Part shown: piece after piece, positions 1-10,000 of the stretch
How the letters are laid out: every line of letters starts with the position of its first letter
Numbering within the stretch: the stretch's first letter is position 1
Origin: Saprospiraceae bacterium
Lineage (GTDB): Bacteria; Bacteroidota; Bacteroidia; Chitinophagales; Saprospiraceae
Direction: 5' to 3'
NCBI GenBank assembly: GCA_026986005.1
Contig: JALSPK010000116.1
Location: forward strand, 1 to 37,594
Length of the DNA: 37,594 nt
The notes under the pieces: model-generated
Told to the model about the DNA's origin: nothing
The model's database searches: none
The model's input: the letters and a program-made list of their open reading frames with translations, nothing else
Program-made: the position numbers and the translations under genes

Positions 1-750
1 GAACATAGTGTCTATATTTCTATACTTCTTGAACATAAAAGCTATCCCGATAAATACTCTTATGTTCAGACATTGGGATATATCGTAGAAGGATATCAGT
101 CTCAGATTAAGGCTGGAAAGCCATTAGAGCCAATTATACCGTTATTGTTTTACCATGGTAAACAGAAATGGGAATTGAAAACCTTAAAGGATTTAATTCA
201 GTATCTACCTGAAGATATTGAAAAGTATATCCCTCAATTTGACATTAAATTTTTGGATTTGAAAAAATTCTCTGATGAAGAATTACTGAATATAGGTAAT
301 TCATTTTTATCTTCAGCACTTACGATTCAAAAATACAGTTACAACCCAGCTGAATTGATAAGAAAGGCTGAAAATATTTTCAGTGCCCTATTTCCGGAAG
401 GAATGGGGAACTTTAGTAAAGTATTAATTGTTTATTACTTACAGTTGGTAGAGATAAAAGAAGTGGAATTACTGGAAATAATTGAAAAAATACCTCCAAA
501 AGTAAAAAAAGATTTTATGAGTACTTATGAAATGATAGCGAAAAAACACGAACAAAAAGGCATTGAGAAAGGTATCGAAAAAGGTATCGAGAAAGGTATT
601 GAAAAAGGTATTGAAAAAGGTATTGAGAAAGAAAAGAAAGGTGTGATTTTAAAAGGACACCAAAATGGTATTGGTATTGATATTCTTGCGAAAATCACCG
701 GATTAAGCACGGAGGAAGTACAAAAAATCATAAGTGAGAATAGTAATTGA
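1..750 (+). CDS. Rpn family PD-(D/E)XK nuclease (Transposase_31-like), 5' end outside window
   Basis: The reading frame is open from base 1, so the gene starts upstream and only about 249 residues are visible. The visible start, EHSVYISILLEHKSY, followed by QTLGYIVEGYQ and IIPLLFYHGKQKW, matches the core of the Rpn family (PF04754). Members are PD-(D/E)XK nucleases linked to RecA-independent recombination and often annotated as transposases. The E of LLEHKSY is in the position of the family's active-site (D/E)XK-type strand. Six consecutive GIEK units (559-630) form a charged, probably helical linker, followed by a short tail (ITGLSTEEVQKII) that resembles the small C-terminal helix motif of the family. 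A TTG at 73 is only an internal codon. These genes are usually multicopy and accessory. The family call is firm; whether the copy is active cannot be judged without the 5' end. Confidence 0.85.
   Translation, partial: EHSVYISILLEHKSYPDKYSYVQTLGYIVEGYQSQIKAGKPLEPIIPLLFYHGKQKWELKTLKDLIQYLPEDIEKYIPQFDIKFLDLKKFSDEELLNIGNSFLSSALTIQKYSYNPAELIRKAENIFSALFPEGMGNFSKVLIVYYLQLVEIKEVELLEIIEKIPPKVKKDFMSTYEMIAKKHEQKGIEKGIEKGIEKGIEKGIEKGIEKEKKGVILKGHQNGIGIDILAKITGLSTEEVQKIISENSN
559..630 (+). repeat. Six 12-bp in-frame tandem repeats (GIEK)
   Basis: Six 12-bp units encode Gly-Ile-Glu-Lys in the Rpn gene. Units differ only at synonymous third positions (att/atc, gaa/gag), so the protein repeat is exact while the DNA is slightly diverged. 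The count is likely to vary between strains by slippage. Confidence 0.9.
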
Positions 751-773
751 TAGTTTGAAAGAAGCTCTTGAAA

Positions 774-844
774 GTCGCAAATAAATTTGCGACACCATTT
801 AAAAACCGACCCACTTTAAAAGGTGTTTCAAATTTATTTGAAAC
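774..844. repeat. REP-like compound palindrome after the Rpn gene
   Basis: Two 20-bp palindromes, at 774-793 (gtcgcaaat/atttgcgac arms) and 825-844 (gtttcaaat/atttgaaac arms), flank a short loop. Together they also form one long imperfect inverted repeat: about 22 of 25 bases pair between 780-804 and 815-840. A run of A follows. The position just after a stop codon suggests it also serves as a transcription end. A related inverted copy lies at 29123-29158 and a single palindrome at 37525-37544. Confidence 0.7.
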
Positions 845-929
845 AAAAAAAAGCACCACTTTCCCCTCCTATAATTTACCAAAACAAAAATACAGGATGA
901 GTACAACGAAATTGATAGAATTTATACTG

Positions 930-1025
930 TAGATTTTTGATGAGATTTTTATCTTTGTGAGAATTAATGATGTCTTAGTATTGTAATTTGAATAAATGTA
1001 ACTACTCAGATAGATTGCTTTTGAG
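930..1025 (+). mobile_element. Decayed internal fragment of the window's MITE family
   Basis: The first roughly 31 bases (from tagatttttgatgag) match the copy at 28060-28223 exactly. The remainder matches the inner part of the copy at 35100-35320, including the gtaactac-n-cagataga arm. Both terminal inverted repeats are missing, so this is a remnant. No coding capacity is seen. It sits in the 332-base gap between the Rpn gene and the convergent secreted-protein gene. Confidence 0.7.
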
Positions 1026-1027
1026 AT

Positions 1028-1057
1028 AAAAAAAGAGGTTCGCCAAAACGAACCTCC
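1028..1057 (-). terminator. Rho-independent terminator of the Omp28-like gene
   Basis: A perfect 8-bp stem (gaggttcg at 1035-1042, cgaacctc at 1049-1056) has a 6-base loop. On the minus strand it is followed by seven T (1034-1028). It lies 26 bases past the stop codon of the minus-strand gene at 1083. Confidence 0.88.
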
Positions 1058-1082
1058 GAAAACATTTAAACCTAATTAATTT

Positions 1083-3632
1083 CTATTTTATAACAGAAAA
1101 TCTAGTATTGCCCAGTAATTTACCTTTTGAGTAAATCTGAAGGATATATTGTCCTGTGTGCAAAGATGAGATATCTAATATATTCTTGTTGCTATTCATT
1201 TCCTTTGTCAAAAACAATTGTCCCATTGTATTCATTACTCTTATTTGGTAATTGATAATAGACCCTTCAAACTCAATATTTAAATGATTTGTTGTAGGTA
1301 CAGGATATATAATAACAATACTTTTCTCATCCAATTCAACTACTGCTTCCGGTACATTATTACCATTAAATGTAGGTGCTTTAAAAACAAAATCACCTGT
1401 TCCATTAGGAACTCTAGCCATTGCTACATTAGTAGTCTGTGCTCCAAATGTCAAAGAGTCAATAAAAGAACCATCACCATTAGTCAATGCTAATTCCTCT
1501 CCGCCCGAACTCAATTTTAATTTTGCGTGAAGTCCCTCTTGATCGGTATCTTTATCTGCCCAAACAATCAAATATCCTTTAGCATCAATAGAAGTTCCTT
1601 CAGGAAACTGCCAAGCTTGAAGTTTGCTGAATTTGTCTGTAAGATAAACATTTGATAAGCTTATATTATGGTCTGTATTATTATAAAGTTCGATCCAATC
1701 GTCAAATTCTCCATCTTGATCAGCTATACCGCTTAATGAATCGCTACTAGCCAAAAATTCATTGACGACCACATCGTGCCATTCTACATTTTGAGCTACC
1801 CCTTCAAACCAATTGAATATTGTTTTTATTAATTCATTCCTAACATCAGCTTTGGTTATCATTGAAGGTTCAAATCCCATGTAAACAATCTTAGAATCAC
1901 CTTTTTGGGATCTTATTGCTGCTACTTTATTAGAGTTACCTTTGTAAAATAGAATAGCGTGCCCATCATTTATTGGGACTAATTCGTCAGGGTACATATT
2001 ACTACCACCATAAACATTCTTTATAGGAGAAGTTCCAATGTTCCAAAAGATTTCATCAGCAGTATTCGTACTAATACTATTATTTGAAGTACTACCATCT
2101 GCTTTAAATTTTGCACTTAGATAATTCTTATAGAATTCTCTTGTTTTGTCAGTACCATTACCGTCTTTATCCCAAGTATCCCATCCAATATCTTGCCCTG
2201 AAATAAAGAAATTGCCTCCATTATCAATAAAATCACTAAAAAATATAATATTTTTATCGGTTAGACTCGGGAAAGTCCATGCGGTATTAAAGAATATATT
2301 TTTAAAGGTATCTAATATTCCGACATCGGCAATAGCTAAAAATTCTTTATAATCGCAAGAAGCATAATTTGGTATTTGCGCCGAATCAAATGCAGCAAAA
2401 AAATCATCTTCAAAACTTTTTGGTGAACCACCGTTCCAGCTACCTTGATTGTGAAGTAGTAAGTTAGAAACATTTGAAACAACATAAAACTCCTGTATAA
2501 TTAATGGGGCATTAGGTACAGAAACTGAAGAAATACTTAAAATGTAAGTCGCTATTCCTGATTCAGCATCAGGTGTAATATTGACAGAAATATCATTTTT
2601 AACACTATCAACTAGTGATAAAGCACTAGAATCTTCATAATTATTTCCGTTTATTGTTATTGAACTACTCCAGCTATCAGGAGCATCCGAGCTGGTTAAT
2701 GTAAAAATAAATTCTGACGTATCAGGTACAAAGCTAGTAAAATCTAAATTGAAACTTGACTTTGTTGAAGGAGAACCTGCTAACGCTATTTGTGCCGGTT
2801 TATTTAATACTCCGGTTATTAATGTCGTCCCATCTACTGCCGGAATATCAATACCACTATAAATCTCTTGGTGTGATTCACTAACAAAAACAGCAATTTT
2901 GCAATTTTCAACAATGCATTTAACATCATTGTAATCCTCAGGCACTACATATTTATACGTTTTCTCTATAAACGAGCCCTTTGTTGTTGTAGTTATTTCT
3001 TCACCCCATTGACCGGTTATTAAATATCTTAACATATGGTTGTGTTCATAATTATTTCCTGCATTACCACCAACTTGAGGTCCATATATCTTGCTTTGTG
3101 TTAAAGCAACATTCAAGTAATTGGTAGATTGAGGGCTATCATCAGTATAAAATAGTTCGACATTGATAGTCAATTCTCTAGTAGTACTATCGTATACGGA
3201 ACTCGCTCCAATATTTACCGGTGAATTTTCAGTAATAATCTGCTGAGCAGCAGAAGTCCAACTTCCACGCCCCATTGCTGTTATTCCTCCGGTAAAAACA
3301 TGTCTATTTATCGTTCCGGCAGGATACCCTGTAAGTTTTGACTGAGCTGCGATTTGATCTCCAAACTCAGTTCTGAAATCAGGTTCTCCCGAACTGGGCT
3401 TAGCATATCCTCCTTGGTGAATATTAATTAAAACAACTCTTCCCGGATAATCCTCTACCAGTTTATTTCCAATTGCATGTCCCTCAGGACAAAATTGGCA
3501 ATGAATACCGGTAAATTCTTCTAATACAGCATTTTTTTGTTCTGTACTTGTCGAGACTAAAGACTGCGAAAATCCACTCGACACCATCATAAAAATTAAG
3601 GCAAACAATTGTGTAATTTTTTTCATTTTCAT
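1083..3632 (-). CDS. Secreted Omp28-like / lamin-tail protein with T9SS type A sorting end
   Basis: This is an 849-residue exported multidomain protein. A signal peptide covers about residues 1-23 (ending SGFSQS). Next is an Omp28-like thioredoxin-fold domain with a CQFC motif at Cys45/Cys48 inside EEFTGIHCQFCPEGH, continuing to about residue 285. Residues ~385-625 look like a class I glutamine-amidotransferase-like fold of the non-catalytic kind (FIDNGGNFFISGQD, KIVYMGFEP). Residues ~622-752 are a lamin-tail domain (VNEFLASSDS, DDWIELYN). The C-terminal ~80 residues (IIYPVPTTNHLNIEF to TRFSVIK) fit a T9SS type A sorting domain. The protein is probably delivered to the cell surface or medium; its substrate is unknown. 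The CxxC suggests a redox or structural disulfide. It has its own promoter and terminator, so it appears monocistronic. ATG at 3626 is an equally possible start, two residues in. Confidence 0.85.
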   Translation of the reverse strand: MKMKKITQLFALIFMMVSSGFSQSLVSTSTEQKNAVLEEFTGIHCQFCPEGHAIGNKLVEDYPGRVVLINIHQGGYAKPSSGEPDFRTEFGDQIAAQSKLTGYPAGTINRHVFTGGITAMGRGSWTSAAQQIITENSPVNIGASSVYDSTTRELTINVELFYTDDSPQSTNYLNVALTQSKIYGPQVGGNAGNNYEHNHMLRYLITGQWGEEITTTTKGSFIEKTYKYVVPEDYNDVKCIVENCKIAVFVSESHQEIYSGIDIPAVDGTTLITGVLNKPAQIALAGSPSTKSSFNLDFTSFVPDTSEFIFTLTSSDAPDSWSSSITINGNNYEDSSALSLVDSVKNDISVNITPDAESGIATYILSISSVSVPNAPLIIQEFYVVSNVSNLLLHNQGSWNGGSPKSFEDDFFAAFDSAQIPNYASCDYKEFLAIADVGILDTFKNIFFNTAWTFPSLTDKNIIFFSDFIDNGGNFFISGQDIGWDTWDKDGNGTDKTREFYKNYLSAKFKADGSTSNNSISTNTADEIFWNIGTSPIKNVYGGSNMYPDELVPINDGHAILFYKGNSNKVAAIRSQKGDSKIVYMGFEPSMITKADVRNELIKTIFNWFEGVAQNVEWHDVVVNEFLASSDSLSGIADQDGEFDDWIELYNNTDHNISLSNVYLTDKFSKLQAWQFPEGTSIDAKGYLIVWADKDTDQEGLHAKLKLSSGGEELALTNGDGSFIDSLTFGAQTTNVAMARVPNGTGDFVFKAPTFNGNNVPEAVVELDEKSIVIIYPVPTTNHLNIEFEGSIINYQIRVMNTMGQLFLTKEMNSNKNILDISSLHTGQYILQIYSKGKLLGNTRFSVIK

Positions 3633-3661
3633 TTTTTTTAAGTTTTAGAGTAAAAAACACC

Positions 3662-3694
3662 CAAATATAGTATTTATTGATAATTAATCGCAAA
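3662..3694 (-). promoter_or_regulatory. Bacteroidota-type promoter of the Omp28-like gene
   Basis: On the minus strand, TTTG (3694-3691) is followed after 21 bases by TATATTTG (3669-3662). This fits the Bacteroidota -33 TTTG / -7 TAnnTTTG pattern, about 30 bases before the ATG. Confidence 0.6.
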
Positions 3695-3774
3695 AGATAT
3701 AGACATAAGTTTTAAATAAATTTTACCATTATTATTATTTCATTTTTCAACAATTGTAAATTAGGTTATTATAG

Positions 3775-3807
3775 TTGTATGATATTTATATTATTTAAGT
3801 AAATTTG
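3775..3807 (+). promoter_or_regulatory. Bacteroidota-type promoter of recC-recB
   Basis: TTG at 3775-3777 is followed after 22 bases by TAAATTTG at 3800-3807, an exact TAnnTTTG -7 box. The recC ATG is at 3827, which implies a leader of about 15 bases. The -33 match is short. Confidence 0.5.
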
Positions 3808-3826
3808 TGAACATATAAAAAATATT

Positions 3827-6800
3827 ATGTCGCTCAATCTTTACATATCCAATGATATTGAAAAACTTGTAAACAAGCTTGCCACCAATATCAAAAACAA
3901 TCCTGTTGATTTGTATCAAAAGGATGTTGTTGTTATCCAGACCGAAGGAATGAGTAGATGGTTGTCGGTAAAAATAGCTGAAAAGAATAAAATATTTTCA
4001 AATTTCGATTTTTTTTCACCTAATAATTTACTCTTTGAGCTGTTTAAGATAGCAGGGATATTCAATTCCGGGCTTTATGATACAAACAATCTTAAATGGA
4101 TAATCTTTAATATTCTAGGGAGTAACGAATTCAAATCAAAATTTTTAAGTACATATCTTTATTTTGAAAATGACAGAATCAAACAACTGCAACTCGCTAC
4201 TAAGGTGGCGGATTTATTTGACCAATACATAATTTATAGACCCGACTATATACGCCTATGGAATGAAAACAAATCTCCCCAAATGAATAGCTATTTGGCA
4301 ATACACGAAAAATGGCAAAAATGGATTTGGCTAAAAATAAAAGAAAAAATAGGAAATAATGCAATTGATAAAGTGCAGATGAGAGATGCACTACTTGAAA
4401 AATTCAAGGACGATATTTTTATAAAAAAAGTTAAATCAAAGTTTCCAAGAATTTCACTTTTTGGATTTTCTCTCTTTACGTTATTTCATATCGAAGTTTT
4501 CTTAAATGCATTAAAAGATATTATTGATGTTGAGTTTTATCTCACCAATCCTTCTCCGGAGGACTATTGGTTCAAAGATATAAAGGAAAAAACCAGAGTT
4601 AAACTTGAAAAGGACTATGAAAATACCGTTAAAGAATTGAAATTGGAAGTAGGAAATCAACTATTGATGAATCAGGGAAGAACAGCAAAAGATTTGTATA
4701 ATATGTTATTTGATATAGATGATATTTTCAATGTCTTGGACAATGAATCTTTTGTTAACCCACCACCTTCAGACACTCTGTTGCATACTATACAAAATGA
4801 CATCTATTACAATATTAATAATACTAACAGAAAATCAATACCTCGGGAACTGTTGCAAGACGGAACTATACAAATAGTAAAAAATTATACTCCTGTCAGA
4901 GAAGTGGAAACACTATACAACTATATATTAAAGCAAATAGAGGAAAATGACTACAAACTAAAGGATATTATAGTTCAAACAACAAATATCGATCTTTATA
5001 CTCCAATAATTAAAGCAGTTTTTGACAATGCAGAAGTGAAGATACCCTATACCATTGCGGATAGGTCATACAAGGGCAATGATACCTTGATTGGTATTCT
5101 CAAGCAGCTACTTTCATTGCAAAAAGATGAATTTACATCCGAAGACATTTTACAATTATTGGATTACGATATAATAAGCAGCAAGTTTAACATAACAAAT
5201 ACAAATGTAATCAGGACTTTAGTAAAAAATGCCAATATCAGGCATGGGATATCCGGTAGTAAGGAAAACGATACTCTTTTTGTAAGTTGGAAATATGGTT
5301 TGGAGCGGATATTGCTTAGCTATGCTATAAAAAGCGATGACTTACTGGCTTCGCCCAATGGTGACTATGAAGTAATACCTCTAGATATAGTAGAGGGAGA
5401 TTATGCACAGGAAGGGCTAAAGCTAAAATCCTTTGTAGATACCTTGATTTATTTTATTGATTTAAGAACAAGACCTAGGAAGTTGTCAGAATGGCGTGAA
5501 TATATCTTTGATTTTATTGATAAAGTATTGGATATAGGGGATAATACTATTATTGATCTCAATTATATATTAGACAAATTATCCTTTTCGAATGAAGTAA
5601 TTGGAGTTTTGGATGATAAGCTAGCTTATGATGTTTTTTTTAAAGCGTTTATTGATTCTTTGTACTCAAACAATAGGAATGGAAGGTTTATATCCGGGAA
5701 AATAACTTTTTGCTCGATGATTCCTATGAGGAGTATCCCTTACAAAGTAATTGCAATTTTAGGTCTCAATGCAAAATCCTTCCCTCGTAAACAAGTAGAC
5801 ACTAGTTTTGATTTGATTAAATACGAATATCGAGTAGGGGATAGAAACTTAAAAGAAACAGACAAATATCTATTTTTTGAAACCTTATTGTCTGCTAAGG
5901 AAAAATTGTTTTTGAGTTACTTGGGCATAAGCAGTAAAGATAATAGTGAAATGCCTCCATCTTTAGTGGTCGATGAATTAATTGAATATATCTCGGTAAA
6001 ATCAGAAATAGATGTATCCCAAACAAGCTTGATCATTGTACATGCTATTGATAATTATAATCAGGTCTATTATGATAAATCTAAATCTGATTATTATACA
6101 TACTTAAATTATGGGAAAGAAAAAAACAAACAAGGATTTCAATCAATTGAAAAAAATAATTTTCAACCGGATAAATTTGTAAATATTAAGGATCTTAGTA
6201 CGTTTTTCAAAAACCCCATTAAATGGTATTTCACACGGATATTGAACATAAACTATTATGAAAACTCAATTCTTTTGCCGGAAGCTGAGATCTTTGAGCT
6301 CAATAACCTTGAAAAGCATATATTGCGAGAGGAATTGTTAAAAAATAAAAACCTTAAAGAGTATACTAATATTCTAAAAAAGAAAATTATTAAAGGCGAA
6401 CTACCTTTAAAAAACATGGCTAAATATGAAGTCGAAACCACTATTGAAGATATGTATTTAGTGTTAGAATATATTGATTTGTTAAAATCCGGAAAACAGC
6501 AAAGGGCTATTGATTTTGAATTGGAATTGGACCAAATCATCATTTTTGGTGAATTAGATAATGTATATGAAGATGAGATTATATTGATTGACTTAAGCAC
6601 AGATTACTTTAAGTCACTTGTCATGCTGAGGGTATATAGTTGGATATGTGTATCTGCTAAACTTCCAATAACTAAATTCACTCTTTTGCATTTTAATAAT
6701 GACAAAAAAGATATGAAAATAAAGAGCGTGAATCTTCCTGACACGATACTTGCAAATAGTAGCCTAATTCAATTAATAAAAATTTTCAATAAAGGCCATA

Positions 6801-7036
6801 AGGGTATTTTACCATTTCTACCTAAAGCGAGCTATGAATATTTGCGAAAAGCTAGAAATAAAACCAGAAGCTACGGCACACCATTTCAAATATTTATTAA
6901 TATTTTGGAGAAAAAATCACAATATGATAAGTATCTAAGCGAAGCTTTGGAACAAGATGTATTCAGTAGATTTGAGAATAGTGAAGAAAATGAAATAATG
7001 AATATTGCCAAACTTTTTTTTAATGATGATATTTAA
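3827..7036 (+). CDS. recC: RecBCD enzyme subunit RecC (exodeoxyribonuclease V gamma)
   Basis: This is a 1069-residue homologue of RecC, the subunit of RecBCD that splits the duplex and scans for Chi during double-strand break repair and degradation of foreign linear DNA. The N-terminus (LYISNDIEKLVNKLA, then VVIQTEGMSRWLSVKIAE) is the RecC signature corresponding to the inactive helicase-like domain 1. PMRSIPYKVIAILGLNAKSFPR near residues 637-659 is the conserved block of the second helicase-like domain. The last ~250 residues correspond to the inactive nuclease-like C-terminal region. Length is close to the usual ~1100. It leads a two-gene operon with recB, whose ATG follows 9 bases after the recC stop. 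It is acidic/lysine-rich and AT-rich like its neighbours, with no sign of disruption. Family call is firm. Confidence 0.93.
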   Translation: MSLNLYISNDIEKLVNKLATNIKNNPVDLYQKDVVVIQTEGMSRWLSVKIAEKNKIFSNFDFFSPNNLLFELFKIAGIFNSGLYDTNNLKWIIFNILGSNEFKSKFLSTYLYFENDRIKQLQLATKVADLFDQYIIYRPDYIRLWNENKSPQMNSYLAIHEKWQKWIWLKIKEKIGNNAIDKVQMRDALLEKFKDDIFIKKVKSKFPRISLFGFSLFTLFHIEVFLNALKDIIDVEFYLTNPSPEDYWFKDIKEKTRVKLEKDYENTVKELKLEVGNQLLMNQGRTAKDLYNMLFDIDDIFNVLDNESFVNPPPSDTLLHTIQNDIYYNINNTNRKSIPRELLQDGTIQIVKNYTPVREVETLYNYILKQIEENDYKLKDIIVQTTNIDLYTPIIKAVFDNAEVKIPYTIADRSYKGNDTLIGILKQLLSLQKDEFTSEDILQLLDYDIISSKFNITNTNVIRTLVKNANIRHGISGSKENDTLFVSWKYGLERILLSYAIKSDDLLASPNGDYEVIPLDIVEGDYAQEGLKLKSFVDTLIYFIDLRTRPRKLSEWREYIFDFIDKVLDIGDNTIIDLNYILDKLSFSNEVIGVLDDKLAYDVFFKAFIDSLYSNNRNGRFISGKITFCSMIPMRSIPYKVIAILGLNAKSFPRKQVDTSFDLIKYEYRVGDRNLKETDKYLFFETLLSAKEKLFLSYLGISSKDNSEMPPSLVVDELIEYISVKSEIDVSQTSLIIVHAIDNYNQVYYDKSKSDYYTYLNYGKEKNKQGFQSIEKNNFQPDKFVNIKDLSTFFKNPIKWYFTRILNINYYENSILLPEAEIFELNNLEKHILREELLKNKNLKEYTNILKKKIIKGELPLKNMAKYEVETTIEDMYLVLEYIDLLKSGKQQRAIDFELELDQIIIFGELDNVYEDEIILIDLSTDYFKSLVMLRVYSWICVSAKLPITKFTLLHFNNDKKDMKIKSVNLPDTILANSSLIQLIKIFNKGHKGILPFLPKASYEYLRKARNKTRSYGTPFQIFINILEKKSQYDKYLSEALEQDVFSRFENSEENEIMNIAKLFFNDDI

Positions 7037-7045
7037 TAATTGAAG

Positions 7046-10000
7046 ATGAAGAAATTTGATGTAAATAGTATTGTACTGAGTGGTAATAATCTTATCGAAG
7101 CAAGTGCCGGTACAGGCAAAACTTATTCGATAGGATTATTAGCCCTTAGACTTTTACTAGAAAAAGATATCAAAATTGAAGAAATTTTAATGGTAACTTT
7201 TACTAATTCAGCAGTAGCTGAATTAGAGATTAGAATTAGGCATTTTTTAAAACTAGCACAAAGATATATACTAAATCAGGATGAAATTGACACTTCGATA
7301 AGCAATATCATTGACAATGCAATTAAACAAAAAAGCAAAGAGGAAATAAATACTCTTCTATCAAATGCAATTTTATTCTTAGATGAAACAGCCATTTATA
7401 CAATTCATGGTTTTTGTCAATTGACCCTTTCTGAATTTGCCTTTGATACAAAACAATTGTTCAATACGGAATTGATAGAAAACCAAAACCCGATTATTGA
7501 GAATGCTGTAAACGATTTTTGGAGAAATGAAATAACTGTTCTGGATACGGGTATAATCGAGGTTTTAAAAGAAAAATTGCTTACTAGAGAATTACTGATT
7601 GAGTTTTCTAAGAATATATTTAATGGAAAACAATTAAGTGTAAGAAACAGTATTGACAGAAATAATATTCTCTCCCAAATACATAGTTTCAAAAAACAAA
7701 TTGAGTCTCAAAAGAAATATTTACATGATTCAATTGTCAGTTCGTGGGAATTAATCAAAAGCACTAAAATCCATAAAGGAACAAAATTATATAAATCAAT
7801 AGCAAAAGGAAAGGAAGAATTCAGAAATGAATTATTAATAGCATACAAAAATAACCCTGAAGCTAATTATCTTAAAAACTTATCATTTTTATTGCCAACT
7901 TTAGAGAATATTGTAACACAGGAAACAACTTTTTCGGATTATAAAATGGATGTTTTTATTGATTTTTTATCTAGAGCAGAGGTTTTTATAAAATCGGAGG
8001 TTGCAAAAAAGAAAAATCGCAATCAAGTATTGTCTTTTAATGATCTGATTGAGAAGCTACATATCAGCCTTGTTAAAGAAGATAATGTTTCATTAAAACA
8101 AAGTTTGTGTAATAAATACAGAGCTGTTTTTATTGATGAATTTCAGGATACGGATCATCTTCAATATCAAATTTTTCATAAAGCTTTTATAGATAATTGT
8201 GATTCAATTGTGTTTTTTATCGGCGACCCAAAACAATCTATCTACGCATGGAGAGGAGCTGACTTAAAAACCTATATCAAGGCACAAAACGATATTGGGG
8301 AAAATAAATTCACAATGAAAAGCAATTTCAGGTCAACATCGCAATTGATATCTGCGATGAATGACTTTTTTCCCTTAGGTAAATCTTGCAGACCAGGTAC
8401 AGTAGCACCGGATCCTTTTTGCTCCGAAGAGATAAAATATGAGAAAGTGGTAGCCGGAAATAACAGTTTAGAGCATTTAATTAATAAGGAGGAGTTGGCT
8501 ACATCTTTTGATATTGTAATTCATTCTGAAAGAAAAAGAAAGAAAGATTTATTTGAATCAGCCGGAATGGAAATTGTGGATTTATTAGCAAATCACCATT
8601 TATCAAAGGGAAATAATAAAACAGAAGTCAAGCCAAAAAATATTTGTGTTTTAGTAAGAACCAGAAGTGAAACAAAAGTGATGAAAAATGTCTTAAATCA
8701 GTACAATATCCCGGCAATTATCGTAGATGATACGAAGATAATGGAAACTGATGAAGCGCGAAATTTATTTTACACTCTTTATGCTATTGATAAAAATGAC
8801 ACCCATAGCATTTCAAGAGCATTACTCAGTCCATTTACTGCATTCAGTATTGAAGACATAAAGAATCTGAATATGGATTACTACAGAACTGTTTTCTCGG
8901 ATTTGCAAGAGACTTGGGAAAATACAGGGATTTATTCAGTTATACTTCGTTTTCTCGATAAGTTTGGAGTAAGGAACAATCTATTGGATACAGATAATCC
9001 CAAGGGAAACCGGATTTATACTAATTTGATGCATTTGGCGGAAATTCTAAATGATCAGGAATTTAATAACAACTTTTCACCTGAAAATTTATTGGACTGG
9101 TTTCAAAAATCAAGAGAAGGATATGAACTTACTACTGATTATGAACAAAGAATTGAGAGTGATGATGATGCTGTGGAGATTATGACAATTCACAAAAGCA
9201 AGGGTCTTTCCTTTGATATTGTCGTACTTCCTTATTTGAATTTGAAAATAAAAAATATTAATAATAACGCTCCGATTACTTACTTAAATGACGAAGGGTT
9301 TTTTATGTCATATCATAAAACAGAAGAGGAAAAAGCGTTGTACAATTTTCAAAATGAACAAGAAAACAGGCGATTATTGTACGTAGCAATAACACGAGCA
9401 GTCTATAAATGTATAATTCATTTTGATGAGCAGAAAGGAACATTAAAAAACTTTGTGCCCAATATAAACTCAAAAAATATCTGTATCAGAGAACCAAAAG
9501 AAGCTTATACATTCAGATATGAATCTCAAGAACATGTTACAAATAGGGGTGAGGGTTTACGTTTTCAAGGCAAATTGAATGATTCGTGGAGATTGACAAG
9601 TTATACTGCTTTGGATAATCACACAAGAGCTTTGTCAAAACGAAAAAAAACTGATTTAGACAAGTTGAAGGAATACGATACATTTATCTTTGTATCTTTG
9701 AAAAAAGGAGCACAAACAGGAATAATTCTCCATAGTATATTTGAAAAAATAGATTTTACTAATGATAAATATTGGATCAAAGAAATTGAAAAAGATCTAA
9801 TGGTTTTCGGCAGAGATAGCTCAGAAATAAAGGTTGAGCAATATCTTGAATTAATAAGGCATACATTAATGGTAGAGCTGAAACCGGATGGATTTTCTCT
9901 TTCAGAAGTTTCTAATGCCAAAAGATTTAATGAATTGGAGTTCTATTTTTCGTTTGACAAGTGGAATCCAATTGAATTAAGGAAGATCTTTCCCGGGATC

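Noticed and set aside
525-731. 68-codon minus-strand frame with repeated SIPF units
   Set aside because: The repeats are only the antisense reading of the GIEK tandem repeat.
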